In this document: in pieces, positions 26,421 through 38,405 of the stretch
Layout of the letters: the number at the start of each line of letters is the position of its first letter
Numbering within the stretch: position 1 is the stretch's first letter
DNA from: Mycobacteriaceae bacterium 1482268.1
GTDB lineage: Bacteria > Actinomycetota > Actinomycetes > Mycobacteriales > Mycobacteriaceae
NCBI GenBank assembly: GCA_001665255.1
Contig: LZSH01000313.1
Location: forward strand, 1-43,739
Direction of reading: 5' to 3'
Length of the DNA stretch: 43,739 nt
Program-made: the position numbers and the translations under genes
The notes under the pieces: generated by a model
Databases searched by the model: none
Seen by the model: the letters and a program-made list of their open reading frames with translations, nothing else
What the model was told of the DNA's origin: nothing

Positions 26421-29069
26421 GTGTCGGCTCCATCGGGGGTTGTGACGTTTCTGTTCACCGACATCGAGGGTTCGACCCGTCGGTGGGAGTCCGACGCGGA
26501 TGCGATGCGGGCCTCGCTGGGCGCACACGATGAGGTGTTGCGGACCGCGATCGAGGGGCACGGCGGGTTTCTGGTCAAGCACACCGGCGACGGGGTGGTC
26601 GCGGCATTTGCTTCGCCGAAGTCTGCTGTCGACGCCGCGGTCGCAGCTCAGCGGAACCTGGAACTGCCGGTGCGGATGGGGATTGCCACCGGGGAGGCGG
26701 CGCTGCAGGGCGGCGACTATTTCGGTGCTGTGTTGAATCGGGCGGCGCGGGTGATGGCGGCCGGACACGGCGGCCAGATCCTCGTCGCTGAGTCGACGGC
26801 GTCGTTGGTCAACGGATTCGACCTGCTTGAGTTGGGGCCGCGGCGGCTTCGCGATGTGCCGATGCCGGTCGGACTGTTCCAAGTCCGCGCGCCGGGCCTT
26901 GCCGAGGATTTTCCGCCGCTGCGCACGCTCGACACCAGCCCGGGAAATCTGCGCCCGGCAACCACCAGCTTCATCGGCCGCGACGCGGAGATACCCGAAA
27001 TCAGAGAGGCATTGCGCACACACCGACTCGTTACGCTGACCGGCGTCGGTGGTGTCGGCAAGACCCGGCTCGCGCTTGAGGTCGCAACGCGAGTGGCCGA
27101 CGAATACCCCGATGGAGTCTGGCTTTTCGAACTGGCGGCGGTCGGCGACCCGGCTGCTATTCCTGATGCGATCGCTTCCGTGCTCGCGGTCACGCAGCAG
27201 CCCGGCATGTCCTTGACCGAGTCTGTGGCCACTGCCTTGGACGGCAGGGTACGGCTGCTGGTGTTCGACAACTGTGAGCATGTCCTTGACGCCGTCGCCG
27301 ACATGGCGGAGGCCATCCTGACGCGGTCGGTCACGGCGAGAATTCTTGCGACCAGCCGAGAAGCGCTCGGCATGCCCGACGAGCAGGTGTGGCGAGTGCG
27401 GTCGCTGGATGTCGGTACGGCCGCGAACCTGTTCGTGGAGCGCGCTCGCGGTGTCGCGCAGGGCTTTTCGGGCGACGAGACAGAGGCCGTATCGGAGATC
27501 TGCCGTCGCCTCGATGGCATCCCGCTGGCTGTGGAGTTGGCGGCGTCACGCATGGCGTCGATGACCGCGGGTGAGGTGCGCGACAGGCTCGACCACCGGT
27601 TCCGGTTGCTGGTGGGCGCGCGTCGTGGTCTCGAGCGCCACCAGACGCTACGACACGCCGTGCAGTGGTCCTATGACCTGCTCGAGGAGCCCGAAAAGAC
27701 ACTGCTGGAGCTGTGCTCGGTGTTCGTCGGTGGATTCGATCTCGAAAGCGCTTGTGCAGTAAGCGCTTCGGCGGATGAGTTCACAATCCTCGACCAGTTG
27801 GATGCGCTGGTGCGCAAGTCATTGGTCATCGCCGATCTGTCATCTGGCCGCACCCGTTTCTCGATGCTGGAGACAATTCGCCAGTTCGCCGAGGAACAGC
27901 TCGCCGCGCGCGGGAAAGCCGACGCGGTTCGAACCTCGCACGCCGTGTTTTTCGCCGCCAAGGCCGACAAGACTTTCGCGGTGTGGGACAGCCCCCGTCA
28001 GAAGGAGGCCTACGACTGGTTGACAACGGAATTGCCGAACCTACGCACGGCGTTCCGCTGGGCGACCGATCGCAACGACGTGGACACTGCCGCAACGGTA
28101 GTGAAGCGTGCGGGTTGGATCGGTGTTCTGGTAGACATCTTCGAGCCGGTGGCATGGGCCGAAGAAATGGTCGAATCCTCCTGTGCTGTAGCGCATCCGG
28201 ATTTTATCTCGGTGTGCGCTATCGCGTCACTGTGCTACCTGCTCGGCCGCGCCGACGATGCTCTCGCATACAGCGAGGCTGGGCAGCACGCTTTGAGAGA
28301 CAGCCATGCCGACGTGCCGTTCAGTCCCGAGCAGCTGTGGCTCGGCGCAGTCTACTCATCGGTCGACGAGGCCGATCGCTACGTCTCGTTCTTCCGCGGC
28401 CAGACGACACGAGGCCCTGACCCTCTGCAGTTCGCGAGAGGCTGCCTGGTCATAGCGCTCCTCAACTCGGGCAGGGTCGCCGAAGCGCTGTCCGTCGTCG
28501 AGGGCCTGATCGAGACCGTCGAGCCGACTCGTAACCCATATGCGATCTCCTTCGCCTTCCTCGTGTGCGGCATGGTGCAGAGCGCGGTCAATCCGGTGAG
28601 CGCACTGGACACACTGCGCCAAGGGCTGGTAATTGCCCAGCAGTCGGGCAATCGCGCCAACGCGGGCTATATAGCCTTGACGCTCGCGATGACCCTGAAC
28701 CGGATCGACGATGAATTGGGCGATCCGGTGGCGGCGCTCGACAACATCGCGCTGGCCATCCGCAACTATCACGAGTCGGGGAACATCACCCAGATGCGGG
28801 CCGCGCTCGGCATCTTCATGAGGTTCCTCGACCGCCGTGGAGATTACGAGCCGGCAGCCGTCATCGCCGGTTTCGCGTGTATCAGCCCCACCTCCGCGCC
28901 ATCCGTGGAGGAGTTCAGCACGACGATCGCAGATCTCCGTGAGGTCCTCGGCGAGGGCTCCTATGCGGTGCTCGCCCGCGAGGGCGCCGCGATGAACATG
29001 GCCGCCGTGGCCACCTTTGCCTACGACGAGATCGACCGGGTCCGGCGAGAGCTCGAGCAACTACCGTAA
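26421..29069 (+). CDS. Class III nucleotidyl cyclase fused to NB-ARC ATPase and helical repeats
   Basis: 882 residues. Residues 1-160 are a class III cyclase homology domain: FLFTDIEGSTRRWE with metal Asp14, KHTGDGVV with Lys53 and Asp57, and VLNRAARVM with Asn106 and Arg110. The key catalytic residues are therefore largely kept. Residues about 185-500 form an AfsR/MalT-type NB-ARC ATPase with Walker A GVGGVGKT (208-215), Walker B RLLVFDN (278-284), then CRRLDGIPLAVELAASRM. The rest is helical, TPR-like. No LuxR-type HTH is seen at the C-terminus (it ends DEIDRVRRELEQLP), unlike several M. tuberculosis relatives. It may be a signal-gated cAMP-forming enzyme. The GTG start at 26421 gives the standard short lead before VTFLFTDIEG. 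Confidence 0.9.
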   Translation: MSAPSGVVTFLFTDIEGSTRRWESDADAMRASLGAHDEVLRTAIEGHGGFLVKHTGDGVVAAFASPKSAVDAAVAAQRNLELPVRMGIATGEAALQGGDYFGAVLNRAARVMAAGHGGQILVAESTASLVNGFDLLELGPRRLRDVPMPVGLFQVRAPGLAEDFPPLRTLDTSPGNLRPATTSFIGRDAEIPEIREALRTHRLVTLTGVGGVGKTRLALEVATRVADEYPDGVWLFELAAVGDPAAIPDAIASVLAVTQQPGMSLTESVATALDGRVRLLVFDNCEHVLDAVADMAEAILTRSVTARILATSREALGMPDEQVWRVRSLDVGTAANLFVERARGVAQGFSGDETEAVSEICRRLDGIPLAVELAASRMASMTAGEVRDRLDHRFRLLVGARRGLERHQTLRHAVQWSYDLLEEPEKTLLELCSVFVGGFDLESACAVSASADEFTILDQLDALVRKSLVIADLSSGRTRFSMLETIRQFAEEQLAARGKADAVRTSHAVFFAAKADKTFAVWDSPRQKEAYDWLTTELPNLRTAFRWATDRNDVDTAATVVKRAGWIGVLVDIFEPVAWAEEMVESSCAVAHPDFISVCAIASLCYLLGRADDALAYSEAGQHALRDSHADVPFSPEQLWLGAVYSSVDEADRYVSFFRGQTTRGPDPLQFARGCLVIALLNSGRVAEALSVVEGLIETVEPTRNPYAISFAFLVCGMVQSAVNPVSALDTLRQGLVIAQQSGNRANAGYIALTLAMTLNRIDDELGDPVAALDNIALAIRNYHESGNITQMRAALGIFMRFLDRRGDYEPAAVIAGFACISPTSAPSVEEFSTTIADLREVLGEGSYAVLAREGAAMNMAAVATFAYDEIDRVRRELEQLP

Positions 29070-29073
29070 ACCT

Positions 29074-30880
<1,807 letters not shown>

Positions 30881-30885
30881 ATCCA

Positions 30886-32112
30886 ATGTCGGTCACGACG
30901 CTCGATGATTTACTGGCAGAAGGTGTTTCGGGCCGCGGCGTGCTGGTCCGCTCGGACCTGAACGTCCCGCTCGACGACAACCGCGAGATCACCGACCCCG
31001 GCCGCATCATCGCCTCGGTGCCCACCACGTCGCCGGCGAGTTGAACGTGGCGATCGAGCCGCTCCCCGAGCGCCTTCGCGACCGGAGCGAGCGAGAGCTT
31101 CGGATCCGGGCCGTCCTTGGGCCGGCCCAGGTGGGCGGTGACAACCACCTTGGCGCCGGCGTCGGAGAGCGCCTTCAGCGTGGGCACCGACGCGCTGGCC
31201 CGCGCCGAAGGGCTCACCGACGGCGACATCCTGCTGCTGGAGAACATCCGCTTCGATCCCCGCGAAACCAGCAAGGACGACGGCGAGCGGTTGGCACTTG
31301 CCCGGCAGTTGGCCGAACTCGTTGCCGCACCGGACGGCTCGCCCGGGGTGTTCGTCTCCGACGGCTTCGGTGTGGTGCACCGCAAGCAGGCCTCGGTGTA
31401 CGACGTCGCGACGCTGCTTCCGCACTACGCAGGAACGCTGGTGGCCGCCGAGATCAAGGTGCTCGAGCAGCTCACCAGTTCGACTGACCGGCCGTATGCC
31501 GTGGTGCTCGGGGGCTCCAAGGTATCCGACAAGCTGGCCGTCATCGAGAACCTCGCCACCAAGGCCGACAGCTTGGTCATCGGTGGGGGCATGTGTTTCA
31601 CATTCCTTGCGTCACAAGGCGTTTCGGTGGGTAACTCGCTGCTGGAAGAAGGCATGATCGATACCTGCCGCAAGTTGATGGAGGAGTACGGCGACGTGAT
31701 CCACCTGCCGGTGGACATTGTGGTGGCCGAGAAGTTCGCCGCGGACTCGTCACCCGAACGGGTAGCCGCAGACCAGATTCCCGACGGCAAGATGGGCCTC
31801 GACATCGGTTCAGGGTCGGTCAAGCGGTTCACCAGCCTGCTGTCCAACGCCAGGACCATCTTCTGGAACGGCCCCATGGGCGTGTTCGAGTTTCCCGCGT
31901 TTGCCGACGGCACCAAGGGCGTCGCCGAGGCGATCATCGGCGCCACCGAGAAGGGCGCGTTCAGCGTCGTCGGTGGCGGGGACTCGGCGGCCGCGGTCCG
32001 TCAACTGGGCCTTCCCGAGGACGGCTTCTCACACATTTCCACGGGCGGCGGGGCATCCCTGGAATACCTTGAGGGCAAGACGCTCCCCGGCATCGAAGTC
32101 CTGGCCACCTGA
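30886..32112 (+). pseudogene. pgk: Phosphoglycerate kinase gene broken by an internal 154-bp inversion
   Basis: PGK makes ATP from 1,3-bisphosphoglycerate. The frame starts [20 protein letters not shown], with RSDLNVPL, and runs to a TGA at 31042. From 31180 the same frame resumes with [20 protein letters not shown] and continues intact to 32112 ([44 protein letters not shown]). The missing residues, about 47-100, including the substrate motif HLGRP, are encoded exactly on the minus strand of 31026-31179. Flipping that segment restores an uninterrupted 408-codon PGK, the normal mycobacterial length, with no other damage. As written, only a 52-residue fragment would be made, or a restart from the in-frame GTG at 31180. 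Because pgk is expected to be important for central metabolism and is otherwise undecayed, this is either a recent or reversible inversion or an assembly artefact. Confidence 0.93.
31015..31190. repeat. Inverted segment in pgk bounded by 11-bp inverted repeats
   Basis: TCGGTGCCCAC (31015-31025) and GTGGGCACCGA (31180-31190) are exact reverse complements. The 154 bp between them are in the wrong orientation for pgk. The arms themselves encode SVPT and VGTD in the right frame in either orientation. Confidence 0.93.
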
Positions 32113-32122
32113 GAGGGTTGAT

Positions 32123-32908
32123 ATGAGCCGCAAGCCGCTGATCGCCGGCAACTGGAAGATGAACCTCAACCACTTCGAAGCGATCGCGCTGGTGCAGAAG
32201 ATCGCCTTCTCGCTGCCGGACAAATACTTCGACAAGGTCGACGTGGCCGTCATTCCTCCGTTCACCGACCTGCGCAGCGTGCAGACCCTCGTCGACGGTG
32301 ACAAGCTGCGGCTGACCTACGGCGCGCAGGATCTGTCCCCGCATGATTCCGGCGCCTACACCGGCGACATCAGCGGCGCGTTCCTCGCCAAGCTCGGCTG
32401 CACGTTCGTCGTCGTCGGGCACTCCGAACGCCGCACTTACCACGGTGAGGACGACGCGCTGGTCGCCGCGAAGGCCGCCGCCGCGTTCAAGCACGAGCTG
32501 ACCCCGATCATCTGCATCGGCGAGCAGCTCGAGGTCCGCGAGGCCGGCAACCACGTCGAGCACAACGTGGAGATGCTGCGCGGCTCGCTGGCCGGGTTGT
32601 CGGCTGAACAGATCGGCCAGGCCGTCATCGCCTACGAGCCGGTATGGGCAATCGGTACCGGCCGCGTCGCCAGCGCCGCCGACGCCCAGGAGGTGTGCAA
32701 GGCCATCCGCGACGAACTCGGCCAGCTGGCAAACCCGCAACTGGCCGCCGGCGTCCGAGTACTGTACGGCGGTTCGGTGAACGCCAAGAACGTGGGCGAG
32801 ATCGTCGCCCAGGAGGACGTCGACGGCGCGCTGGTCGGGGGCGCGTCGCTCGACGGCGAGCAATTCGCCACCCTGTCGGCCATCGCCGCTGGTGGACCAC
32901 TGCCGTAA
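32123..32908 (+). CDS. tpiA: Triosephosphate isomerase
   Basis: Interconverts dihydroxyacetone phosphate and glyceraldehyde 3-phosphate. The 261-residue TIM barrel has AGNWKMN with Lys12, VVVGHSERR with the electrophilic His, [11 protein letters not shown] with the catalytic Glu, and the phosphate loop [11 protein letters not shown] and [15 protein letters not shown] precedes the ATG at 32123, 10 bp after the pgk stop, so it is the third gene of the glycolytic operon. The upstream extension of the frame is a shadow of pgk. Confidence 0.97.
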   Translation: MSRKPLIAGNWKMNLNHFEAIALVQKIAFSLPDKYFDKVDVAVIPPFTDLRSVQTLVDGDKLRLTYGAQDLSPHDSGAYTGDISGAFLAKLGCTFVVVGHSERRTYHGEDDALVAAKAAAAFKHELTPIICIGEQLEVREAGNHVEHNVEMLRGSLAGLSAEQIGQAVIAYEPVWAIGTGRVASAADAQEVCKAIRDELGQLANPQLAAGVRVLYGGSVNAKNVGEIVAQEDVDGALVGGASLDGEQFATLSAIAAGGPLP

Positions 32909-32938
32909 CTCGCCACGCGAGCCTGTAGTCTGGCGGCC

Positions 32939-33172
32939 ATGGAATTGGCCCTGCAGATCGCGCTGGTCGTCACCAGTGTCCTGGTGATCCTGCTCGTGCT
33001 GCTGCACCGCGCGAAGGGTGGCGGCCTGTCCACTCTGTTCGGTGGCGGCGTTCAGTCCAGCCTCTCGGGATCGACCGTGGTGGAAAAGAACCTCGACCGG
33101 TTGACGCTGTTCATCACCGGCATCTGGCTCGTCTGCATCATCGGCGTGGCCCTGCAGATCAAATACGCTTAG
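32939..33172 (+). CDS. secG: Preprotein translocase subunit SecG
   Basis: A 77-residue accessory subunit of the SecYEG channel. MELALQIALVVTSVLVILLV is the first helix, followed by the conserved cytoplasmic loop HRAKGGGLSTLFGGGVQSSL. A second helix, RLTLFITGIWLVCIIGVALQ, ends at a short tail. Length and order are typical for mycobacterial SecG, which conservatively follows tpiA. The stop overlaps the convergent NTF2-like gene by 4 bp. Confidence 0.94.
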   Translation: MELALQIALVVTSVLVILLVLLHRAKGGGLSTLFGGGVQSSLSGSTVVEKNLDRLTLFITGIWLVCIIGVALQIKYA

Positions 33173-33567
33173 CGCAATCCCAGCCGCTCCCGGTTTTCCG
33201 GGATGTCCTCGACGAGCTTCCATACCCGCACCCGTCCGTCCCGGGTTTCAACGAGCCAGATCAGCGATTGTTGGGCTTCTTCGTCGTCGGACAGACCAAG
33301 GTGTGAACCCGTGGTGTGCCCGAGGATCGCAACGGCGGACTCAGTGACTTCGGCGATCCTGTGCGGGTAGATGACGTACGTCGGGAAGCTGTCGAAATAG
33401 CCTCGCCAAGCCGTCGCGTTGGCGTCTTTTCCGACCACTGGCTCCTCGTCGAACACTTCGAGTCGATGGTCGTCCGTCATTGTCGCGACGAGGCCGTCCA
33501 AGTCCGTCCGGTTGATGCAGTCGATGAATCGGACCGCGACCGCGACGGGCGGCAGCGGCGCTCTCAA
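33169..33567 (-). CDS. NTF2/SnoaL-like protein, 132 residues, TTG start
   Basis: A small cone-shaped alpha+beta fold of the SnoaL/NTF2 type: VAVRFIDCINRTDLDGLVAT, MTDDHRLEVFDEEPVVGKDA, WRGYFDSFPTYVIYPHRIAE, AILGHTTGSHLG and a C-terminal strand VRVWKLVEDIPENRERLG. Family members bind small hydrophobic ligands or act as isomerases or cyclases; none can be assigned. The start is taken as TTG at 33567 with GGTGGGGA six bases upstream. The frame runs further upstream but becomes low-complexity, being antisense of the Pro-rich gene. Confidence 0.72.
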   Translation of the reverse strand: MRAPLPPVAVAVRFIDCINRTDLDGLVATMTDDHRLEVFDEEPVVGKDANATAWRGYFDSFPTYVIYPHRIAEVTESAVAILGHTTGSHLGLSDDEEAQQSLIWLVETRDGRVRVWKLVEDIPENRERLGLR

Positions 33568-33665
33568 AACCGGTCCCCACCTTTCGCATTCCGCCCAGCA
33601 ACGATGAGGCTTTTGTGCTTCAGTAATGTATCGCCCGCCTCGGGGCCCGTCATACGAGAGGCCAT

Positions 33666-34244
33666 ATGAACACTCCGCAGGGGCCGCAGCCGTACCGGCA
33701 CAACCAGCCGCAGCATCGTTATCCGCCACCGCCGCCCCCGCAGCAGTTCCGCTCGCCGTTGCCGCCGCCGCCTCCACCTCAGTACCGCCCGCAGCAGCAA
33801 TATGCCCAACCGCCCGCTCACCAATACGCCGGGTCCGGGTACGGGCAGCCGGCCGAGGGCATCGTGATCAACACTCAATTCTTTCCGCTCGCCTGGTTGT
33901 TGTTCTTCTTCAAGCCCAAGGTCGCTGTCGACGGCCAGGAGGTGCCGGTGTCCGGCTGGGGGCGCACACATGTGCCCGCCCGGCCCGGTCAGCACCATGT
34001 GCACGTGCACGTGCCGTACTTCCTGCCGCCGAAGCTCGGCCCGGCGGATACGACGGCGGATGTGCGTCCGGGACAGGTCGCCGAACTCGAGTACAAGGCG
34101 CCGCTGTGGTCGTTCAGCGCGGGCTCGCTCGGCGTCGGCCCGCAGAAGTACAACGGCGTGGGGATCATGCTCGCAATTGTGGCGATTCCGTTCGTGCTGT
34201 TCTTCCTGGTGATTCTGCTGACGATCGTGGTAGCCGCCGTCTGA
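33666..34244 (+). CDS. Proline-rich membrane protein, 192 residues
   Basis: Residues 1-65 are a Pro/Gln/Tyr-rich tail (MNTPQGPQPYRHNQPQHRYP and more) of the kind found on mycobacterial envelope and membrane proteins. A conserved beta domain follows: VINTQFFPLAWLLFFFKPKV, GWGRTHVPARPGQHHVHVHV, LGPADTTADVRPGQVAELEY. One C-terminal membrane helix (IMLAIVAIPFVLFFLVILLT) anchors it, giving tail-anchored topology with the bulk in the cytosol. No enzyme motif is seen. It is divergent from the NTF2-like gene and upstream of ppc. Confidence 0.75.
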   Translation: MNTPQGPQPYRHNQPQHRYPPPPPPQQFRSPLPPPPPPQYRPQQQYAQPPAHQYAGSGYGQPAEGIVINTQFFPLAWLLFFFKPKVAVDGQEVPVSGWGRTHVPARPGQHHVHVHVPYFLPPKLGPADTTADVRPGQVAELEYKAPLWSFSAGSLGVGPQKYNGVGIMLAIVAIPFVLFFLVILLTIVVAAV

Positions 34245-34295
34245 GCAATGGCATCCCGCCCTGCGGTTGGCTAGCCCGTCGCCGATAATCGGGTG

Positions 34296-37091
34296 ATGGC
34301 TGACGGACCCGACACCTCGCTGGCGCCCATCGGCTCTGTGCGCCGCACGCAGACCGGCCGGGAAGCCACCGAGCCGATGCGTGAAGACATCCGACTGCTC
34401 GGCGCCATCCTCGGCGATACAGTGCGCGAGCAGAACGGGGAAGAGGTCTTCGATCTCGTCGAGCGCGCGCGTGTCGAGTCGTTCCGGGTGCGCCGCTCGG
34501 AGATCGACCGGGCAGAACTTGCAGACTTGTTCGACGGCATCGATGTCCATCAGGCGATTCCGGTCATCCGTGCCTTCACCCATTTCGCCTTGCTGGCCAA
34601 CGTCGGCGAGGACATTCACCGGGAACGTCGCCGAGCCATTCACACCGCGGCGGGCGAGCCGCCGCAGGACAGCAGCCTGGCCGCCACCTACCTCAAGCTC
34701 GACGCCGCGGAGCTCGACGCCGCGACGGTGGCCGAGACGCTGACCGGTGCGCAGGTGTCGCCGGTGATCACCGCGCATCCCACCGAAACCCGCCGCCGCA
34801 CCGTGTTCGACACCCAGCACCGCATCACCGAGCTGATGCGGCTGCGGCTGCACGACCAGACCCATACCGCCGACGGCCGCGATATCGAGACCGAGCTGCG
34901 GCGCAACATCCTGACACTCTGGCAGACGGCATTGATCCGGCTGTCCCGGTTGAAGATTCAGGACGAGATCGAAACCGGCCTGCGCTATTACCCGGCAGCG
35001 TTCCTCGAGGTGATTCCGAAGGTGAACGCGGAAGTACGCGCGGCGTTGCAGACCCGCTGGCCGGATGCCAACCTGCTGGAAGAGCCGATTCTGCGGCCCG
35101 GCTCGTGGATCGGCGGCGACCGGGACGGCAACCCAAACGTCACCGCCGACGTCGTCCGGCTGGCCACCTCCCGTGCGGCCTACACGGCCCTCGCGCACTA
35201 CTTCGGCGAGATCACTTCGCTGGAAGAAGAGCTGTCGATGTCGGCGCGGCTGGTCAAGGTCAGCGACGAGTTGGTGGCACTCGCCGACGCGTGCAATGAA
35301 CCTGCGCGGGCCGACGAACCCTACCGGCGCGCGCTTCGGGTCATCCACGGCAGGCTCACCGCAACCGCGCGGGAGATCCTGGACGATCAGCCCGAGCACC
35401 AGCTGGACCTTGGTCTCGAACGCTACGGAACGCCAGCCGAACTGCTCGCCGATCTCGACGTCGTCGACGGGTCGCTGCGGGCCAACGGCAGCGCGGTGCT
35501 GGCCGACGATCGGTTGGCACGACTGCGGGAGGCGGTGCGCACCTTCGGTTTCCACTTGTCCGGGCTGGACATGCGGCAGAACTCCGACGTGCACGAAGAA
35601 GTCGTCGCGGAGTTGCTGTCGTGGGCGGGTGTCCATTCCGACTACCGGTCACTGCCCGAACCCGACCGGGTTGACCTCCTGATCGCCGAGCTCGGCACCC
35701 GTCGGCCCCTGATCGGTGAGCACGCCGAACTGTCCGAGCTCGCGCGCAAGGAACTCGACATCTGTGCGGCCGCGGCCCGAGCCGTCGCCGTGTTCGGCCC
35801 CCTCGCCGTGCCGAATTACATCATCTCGATGTGCCAGTCGGTTTCGGACATGCTCGAGGCGGCGATCCTGCTGAAGGAAGCCGGTCTGCTCGACGCATCC
35901 GGAGATGAACCCTATTGCCCCGTGAGCATCGTCCCGTTGTTCGAAACGATCGACGACCTGCAGCGCGGCTCGTCGATTCTCGAGGCGGCGCTTGACCTTC
36001 CGCTGTACCGGTCGCTGGTGGCGTCGCGCGGCGACAGCCAGGAGGTCATGCTCGGCTACTCCGACTCCAATAAGGACGGCGGCTATCTGGCCGCCAACTG
36101 GGCGCTGTACCGCGCGGAGCTCGATCTCGTGGAGTCCGCCAGGAAGACCGGAATTCGGTTGCGGCTCTTCCACGGTCGTGGCGGCACTGTCGGTCGTGGC
36201 GGCGGTCCCAGCTATGACGCGATCCTGGCACAGCCGCCGGGTGCGGTGAACGGCTCGCTGCGGCTGACCGAGCAGGGCGAGGTGATCGCCGCGAAGTACG
36301 CCGAACCGCGGATCGCACACCGCAATTTGGAGACGCTGTTGGCGGCAACGCTCGAAGCTTCGCTGCTCGATGTCGAAGGGCTGGGGGACGAGGCCGGGCC
36401 CGCCTACGAAGTGCTCGACGATCTGGCTGCCCGCGCACACAGTGCGTATGCCGAATTGGTCCATGAGACACCGGGTTTCGTCGACTACTTCAAGGCATCC
36501 ACCCCGGTCGGCGAGATCGGCGCGCTGAACATCGGCAGCAGGCCGACCTCTCGCAAACCCACGACGTCGATTTCGGACCTGCGGGCGATTCCGTGGGTGC
36601 TGGCCTGGAGTCAGTCGCGCGTCATGCTGCCCGGCTGGTACGGCACCGGTACCGCGTTTGAGCAGTGGATCGCCGAGGGCGACGGCAGGCTGGAGGTGCT
36701 ACAGGACCTGTACCGGCGTTGGCCGTTCTTCCGGACCGTCTTGTCGAATATGGCTCAGGTGCTTGCGAAGTCGGACATGGGACTGGCGGCGCGTTACGCG
36801 GAGTTGGTCGACGATGAGGCGCTGCGGCGGCGGGTGTTCGACAAGATCGTCGAGGAGCACGGCCGCACCATCCGGATGCACGAGGCGATCACGGGCCACG
36901 ACGATCTGCTGGCCGACAATCCGGCGCTGGCCCGCTCGGTGTTCAACCGGTTTCCGTACCTGGAGCCGCTGAACCACCTGCAGGTCGAGCTGTTGCGGCG
37001 GTACCGGTCCGGCGACGACGACGAACTCGTCCAGCGCGGCATCCTGCTGACGATGAGCGGCCTCGCTACGGCGTTGCGCAACAGCGGCTGA
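34296..37091 (+). CDS. ppc: Phosphoenolpyruvate carboxylase
   Basis: Anaplerotic carboxylation of PEP to oxaloacetate. The 931-residue protein carries all family signatures: [15 protein letters not shown] with the catalytic His, [14 protein letters not shown], and the second active-site block [20 protein letters not shown]. Further on are [34 protein letters not shown], and [20 protein letters not shown], ending in the C-terminal NSG. The ATG at 34296 or the GTG three bases earlier could start it. M. tuberculosis has no ppc, so its presence supports a non-tuberculous species. It feeds the TCA cycle from the PEP made downstream of the gap operon. Confidence 0.96.
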   Translation: MADGPDTSLAPIGSVRRTQTGREATEPMREDIRLLGAILGDTVREQNGEEVFDLVERARVESFRVRRSEIDRAELADLFDGIDVHQAIPVIRAFTHFALLANVGEDIHRERRRAIHTAAGEPPQDSSLAATYLKLDAAELDAATVAETLTGAQVSPVITAHPTETRRRTVFDTQHRITELMRLRLHDQTHTADGRDIETELRRNILTLWQTALIRLSRLKIQDEIETGLRYYPAAFLEVIPKVNAEVRAALQTRWPDANLLEEPILRPGSWIGGDRDGNPNVTADVVRLATSRAAYTALAHYFGEITSLEEELSMSARLVKVSDELVALADACNEPARADEPYRRALRVIHGRLTATAREILDDQPEHQLDLGLERYGTPAELLADLDVVDGSLRANGSAVLADDRLARLREAVRTFGFHLSGLDMRQNSDVHEEVVAELLSWAGVHSDYRSLPEPDRVDLLIAELGTRRPLIGEHAELSELARKELDICAAAARAVAVFGPLAVPNYIISMCQSVSDMLEAAILLKEAGLLDASGDEPYCPVSIVPLFETIDDLQRGSSILEAALDLPLYRSLVASRGDSQEVMLGYSDSNKDGGYLAANWALYRAELDLVESARKTGIRLRLFHGRGGTVGRGGGPSYDAILAQPPGAVNGSLRLTEQGEVIAAKYAEPRIAHRNLETLLAATLEASLLDVEGLGDEAGPAYEVLDDLAARAHSAYAELVHETPGFVDYFKASTPVGEIGALNIGSRPTSRKPTTSISDLRAIPWVLAWSQSRVMLPGWYGTGTAFEQWIAEGDGRLEVLQDLYRRWPFFRTVLSNMAQVLAKSDMGLAARYAELVDDEALRRRVFDKIVEEHGRTIRMHEAITGHDDLLADNPALARSVFNRFPYLEPLNHLQVELLRRYRSGDDDELVQRGILLTMSGLATALRNSG

Positions 37092-37113
37092 CGCTCAAAG
37101 GTAAGGCTGACGC

Positions 37114-37491
37114 CTAGAGCCGGGTCGTCCGGCGCACCGCGCTGATGGCGCCCCGCACGGCCTGTTCCGTCGCGGCCAGTGGGGCGACGGCGGCCTCACC
37201 GATGCCCACCATGCGTTCCACACGGTCGACGATGCCCTCGAGGCGGTCGACGACGGCGATGAGGCGCGGCGACAACTCATTGATCTGGCTGATCGTGTCG
37301 TTGAAGCGTTCGAGGGTGGCGTCGAGATTTTCCGTGGAACTGTTGAGGTCCTCGAGGGTCTCACTCAGCCCGGCGAGGATGGTGTCGACCTGCTCCACGG
37401 TGACGTCGGCGTTCAGAGCCGCCTGGGCGAGTTTCTGGATCCGCTCCCGGCCGGTCCGGGCACCGGCTCTGCTGCCACCCTTGTCTGCCAT
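37114..37491 (-). CDS. Coiled-coil protein, 125 residues (Rv1444c-like position)
   Basis: A basic N-terminus (MADKGGSRAGARTGRERIQK) is followed by a long heptad region, VEQVDTILAGLSETLEDLNS to VDRLEGIVDRVERMVG, which should form a coiled coil. A short Ala-rich tail ends in VRRTTRL. No membrane helix or enzyme motif is present. It sits just downstream of pgl on the same strand, as an uncharacterised gene does in M. tuberculosis. It resembles phasin or PE-coiled-coil type proteins only in general shape. It converges on ppc, ending 22 bp from it. Confidence 0.75.
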   Translation of the reverse strand: MADKGGSRAGARTGRERIQKLAQAALNADVTVEQVDTILAGLSETLEDLNSSTENLDATLERFNDTISQINELSPRLIAVVDRLEGIVDRVERMVGIGEAAVAPLAATEQAVRGAISAVRRTTRL

Positions 37492-37548
37492 GAGGCCATT
37501 TGATCACACAGACTGGAACCGTCGCCGCAGAGCCGACGTCTGACCTGC

Positions 37549-37671
37549 ATGCAGCGCAGACACTGCCAGTACGATCCCCGCGATGTCGTCACCTCCTGCG
37601 GTGACGACGTTCACGCAATCGCCGATTACACAGCGGGCTACGCCGACGCGCTGGCCGATGCCTATGACTGA
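37549..37671 (+). CDS. Possible 40-residue protein
   Basis: The ATG frame reads [20 protein letters not shown] then [20 protein letters not shown] and stop. It has GC-rich third positions and a protein-like composition with two cysteines, but no clear ribosome-binding site. Its end overlaps the convergent pgl by 10 bp. It fills the gap between the coiled-coil gene and pgl. Not recognised. Confidence 0.3.
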   Translation: MQRRHCQYDPRDVVTSCGDDVHAIADYTAGYADALADAYD

Positions 37672-38405
37672 AGCTTGCCCGCAGCGTCCTCGTCGAGCAG
37701 CCACACCGTCGCTTCACGGCCCTTGGCCCCAGCGGCGGGCACGTCATCGGGGTTCGCGCCGCCGACCGCGGCTGCGACAGCGTCGGCTTTGTCGGCGCCC
37801 GCCACCACCAGCCATACCTCGCGCGAGCGCTGAACGGCGGGCAGCGTCAAGGTAATTCGTCTCGGCGGGGGCTTGGGGGAGTCGGTCACACCCACAACCT
37901 GCCGCGCTGTCTCTCGTACCGCAGCGGTGTGCGGGAACAGCGAGTTGACGTGACCCTCACCGCCCATCCCCAACAGATGGACGTCGAATTCCGGCACCGC
38001 CTCACCCTCACCGGCGACCGCCGCCAGCACCTGCTCGTATGCCAGTGCGGCAGCGTCGATGTCGTCGCCGAACTCACCGCCGCTGGCGGCCATCGCGTGC
38101 ACGTTGGCCGCGGGGATGTCCACGTAATTCAACAGCGCCTCGCGGGCCTGCTTCTCGTTGCGTTCGTCGTCATCCTCGGGCACATAGCGTTCGTCACCCC
38201 AGAACAGCCGAACCTTCGACCAGTCGATAGCACCGCCGTTGTCCCTGACGTGCTCGAGCAGGGCGATGCCGGTACCGCCGCCGGTCAACACGATCAACGC
38301 CTGACCCCGCGCGGCGATGGCGTCGGTGATGGCACCGACCAGCCGATCACCGACGGCGGCCACGAGTGCCGCCTTGTCGGAAAACTTCTCGATCACCGGT
38401 GTCAC
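37662..38405 (-). CDS. pgl: 6-phosphogluconolactonase
   Basis: Hydrolyses 6-phosphogluconolactone, the second step of the oxidative pentose phosphate pathway. The 247-residue protein (devB in older annotation) has [36 protein letters not shown] and the catalytic-loop [15 protein letters not shown], with [16 protein letters not shown] near the end. The GTG at 38405 overlaps the opcA stop (GTGA), giving [15 protein letters not shown]. The much longer frame upstream is a shadow of opcA. It is the last gene of tkt-tal-zwf-opcA-pgl. Confidence 0.95.
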   Translation of the reverse strand: MTPVIEKFSDKAALVAAVGDRLVGAITDAIAARGQALIVLTGGGTGIALLEHVRDNGGAIDWSKVRLFWGDERYVPEDDDERNEKQAREALLNYVDIPAANVHAMAASGGEFGDDIDAAALAYEQVLAAVAGEGEAVPEFDVHLLGMGGEGHVNSLFPHTAAVRETARQVVGVTDSPKPPPRRITLTLPAVQRSREVWLVVAGADKADAVAAAVGGANPDDVPAAGAKGREATVWLLDEDAAGKLQS

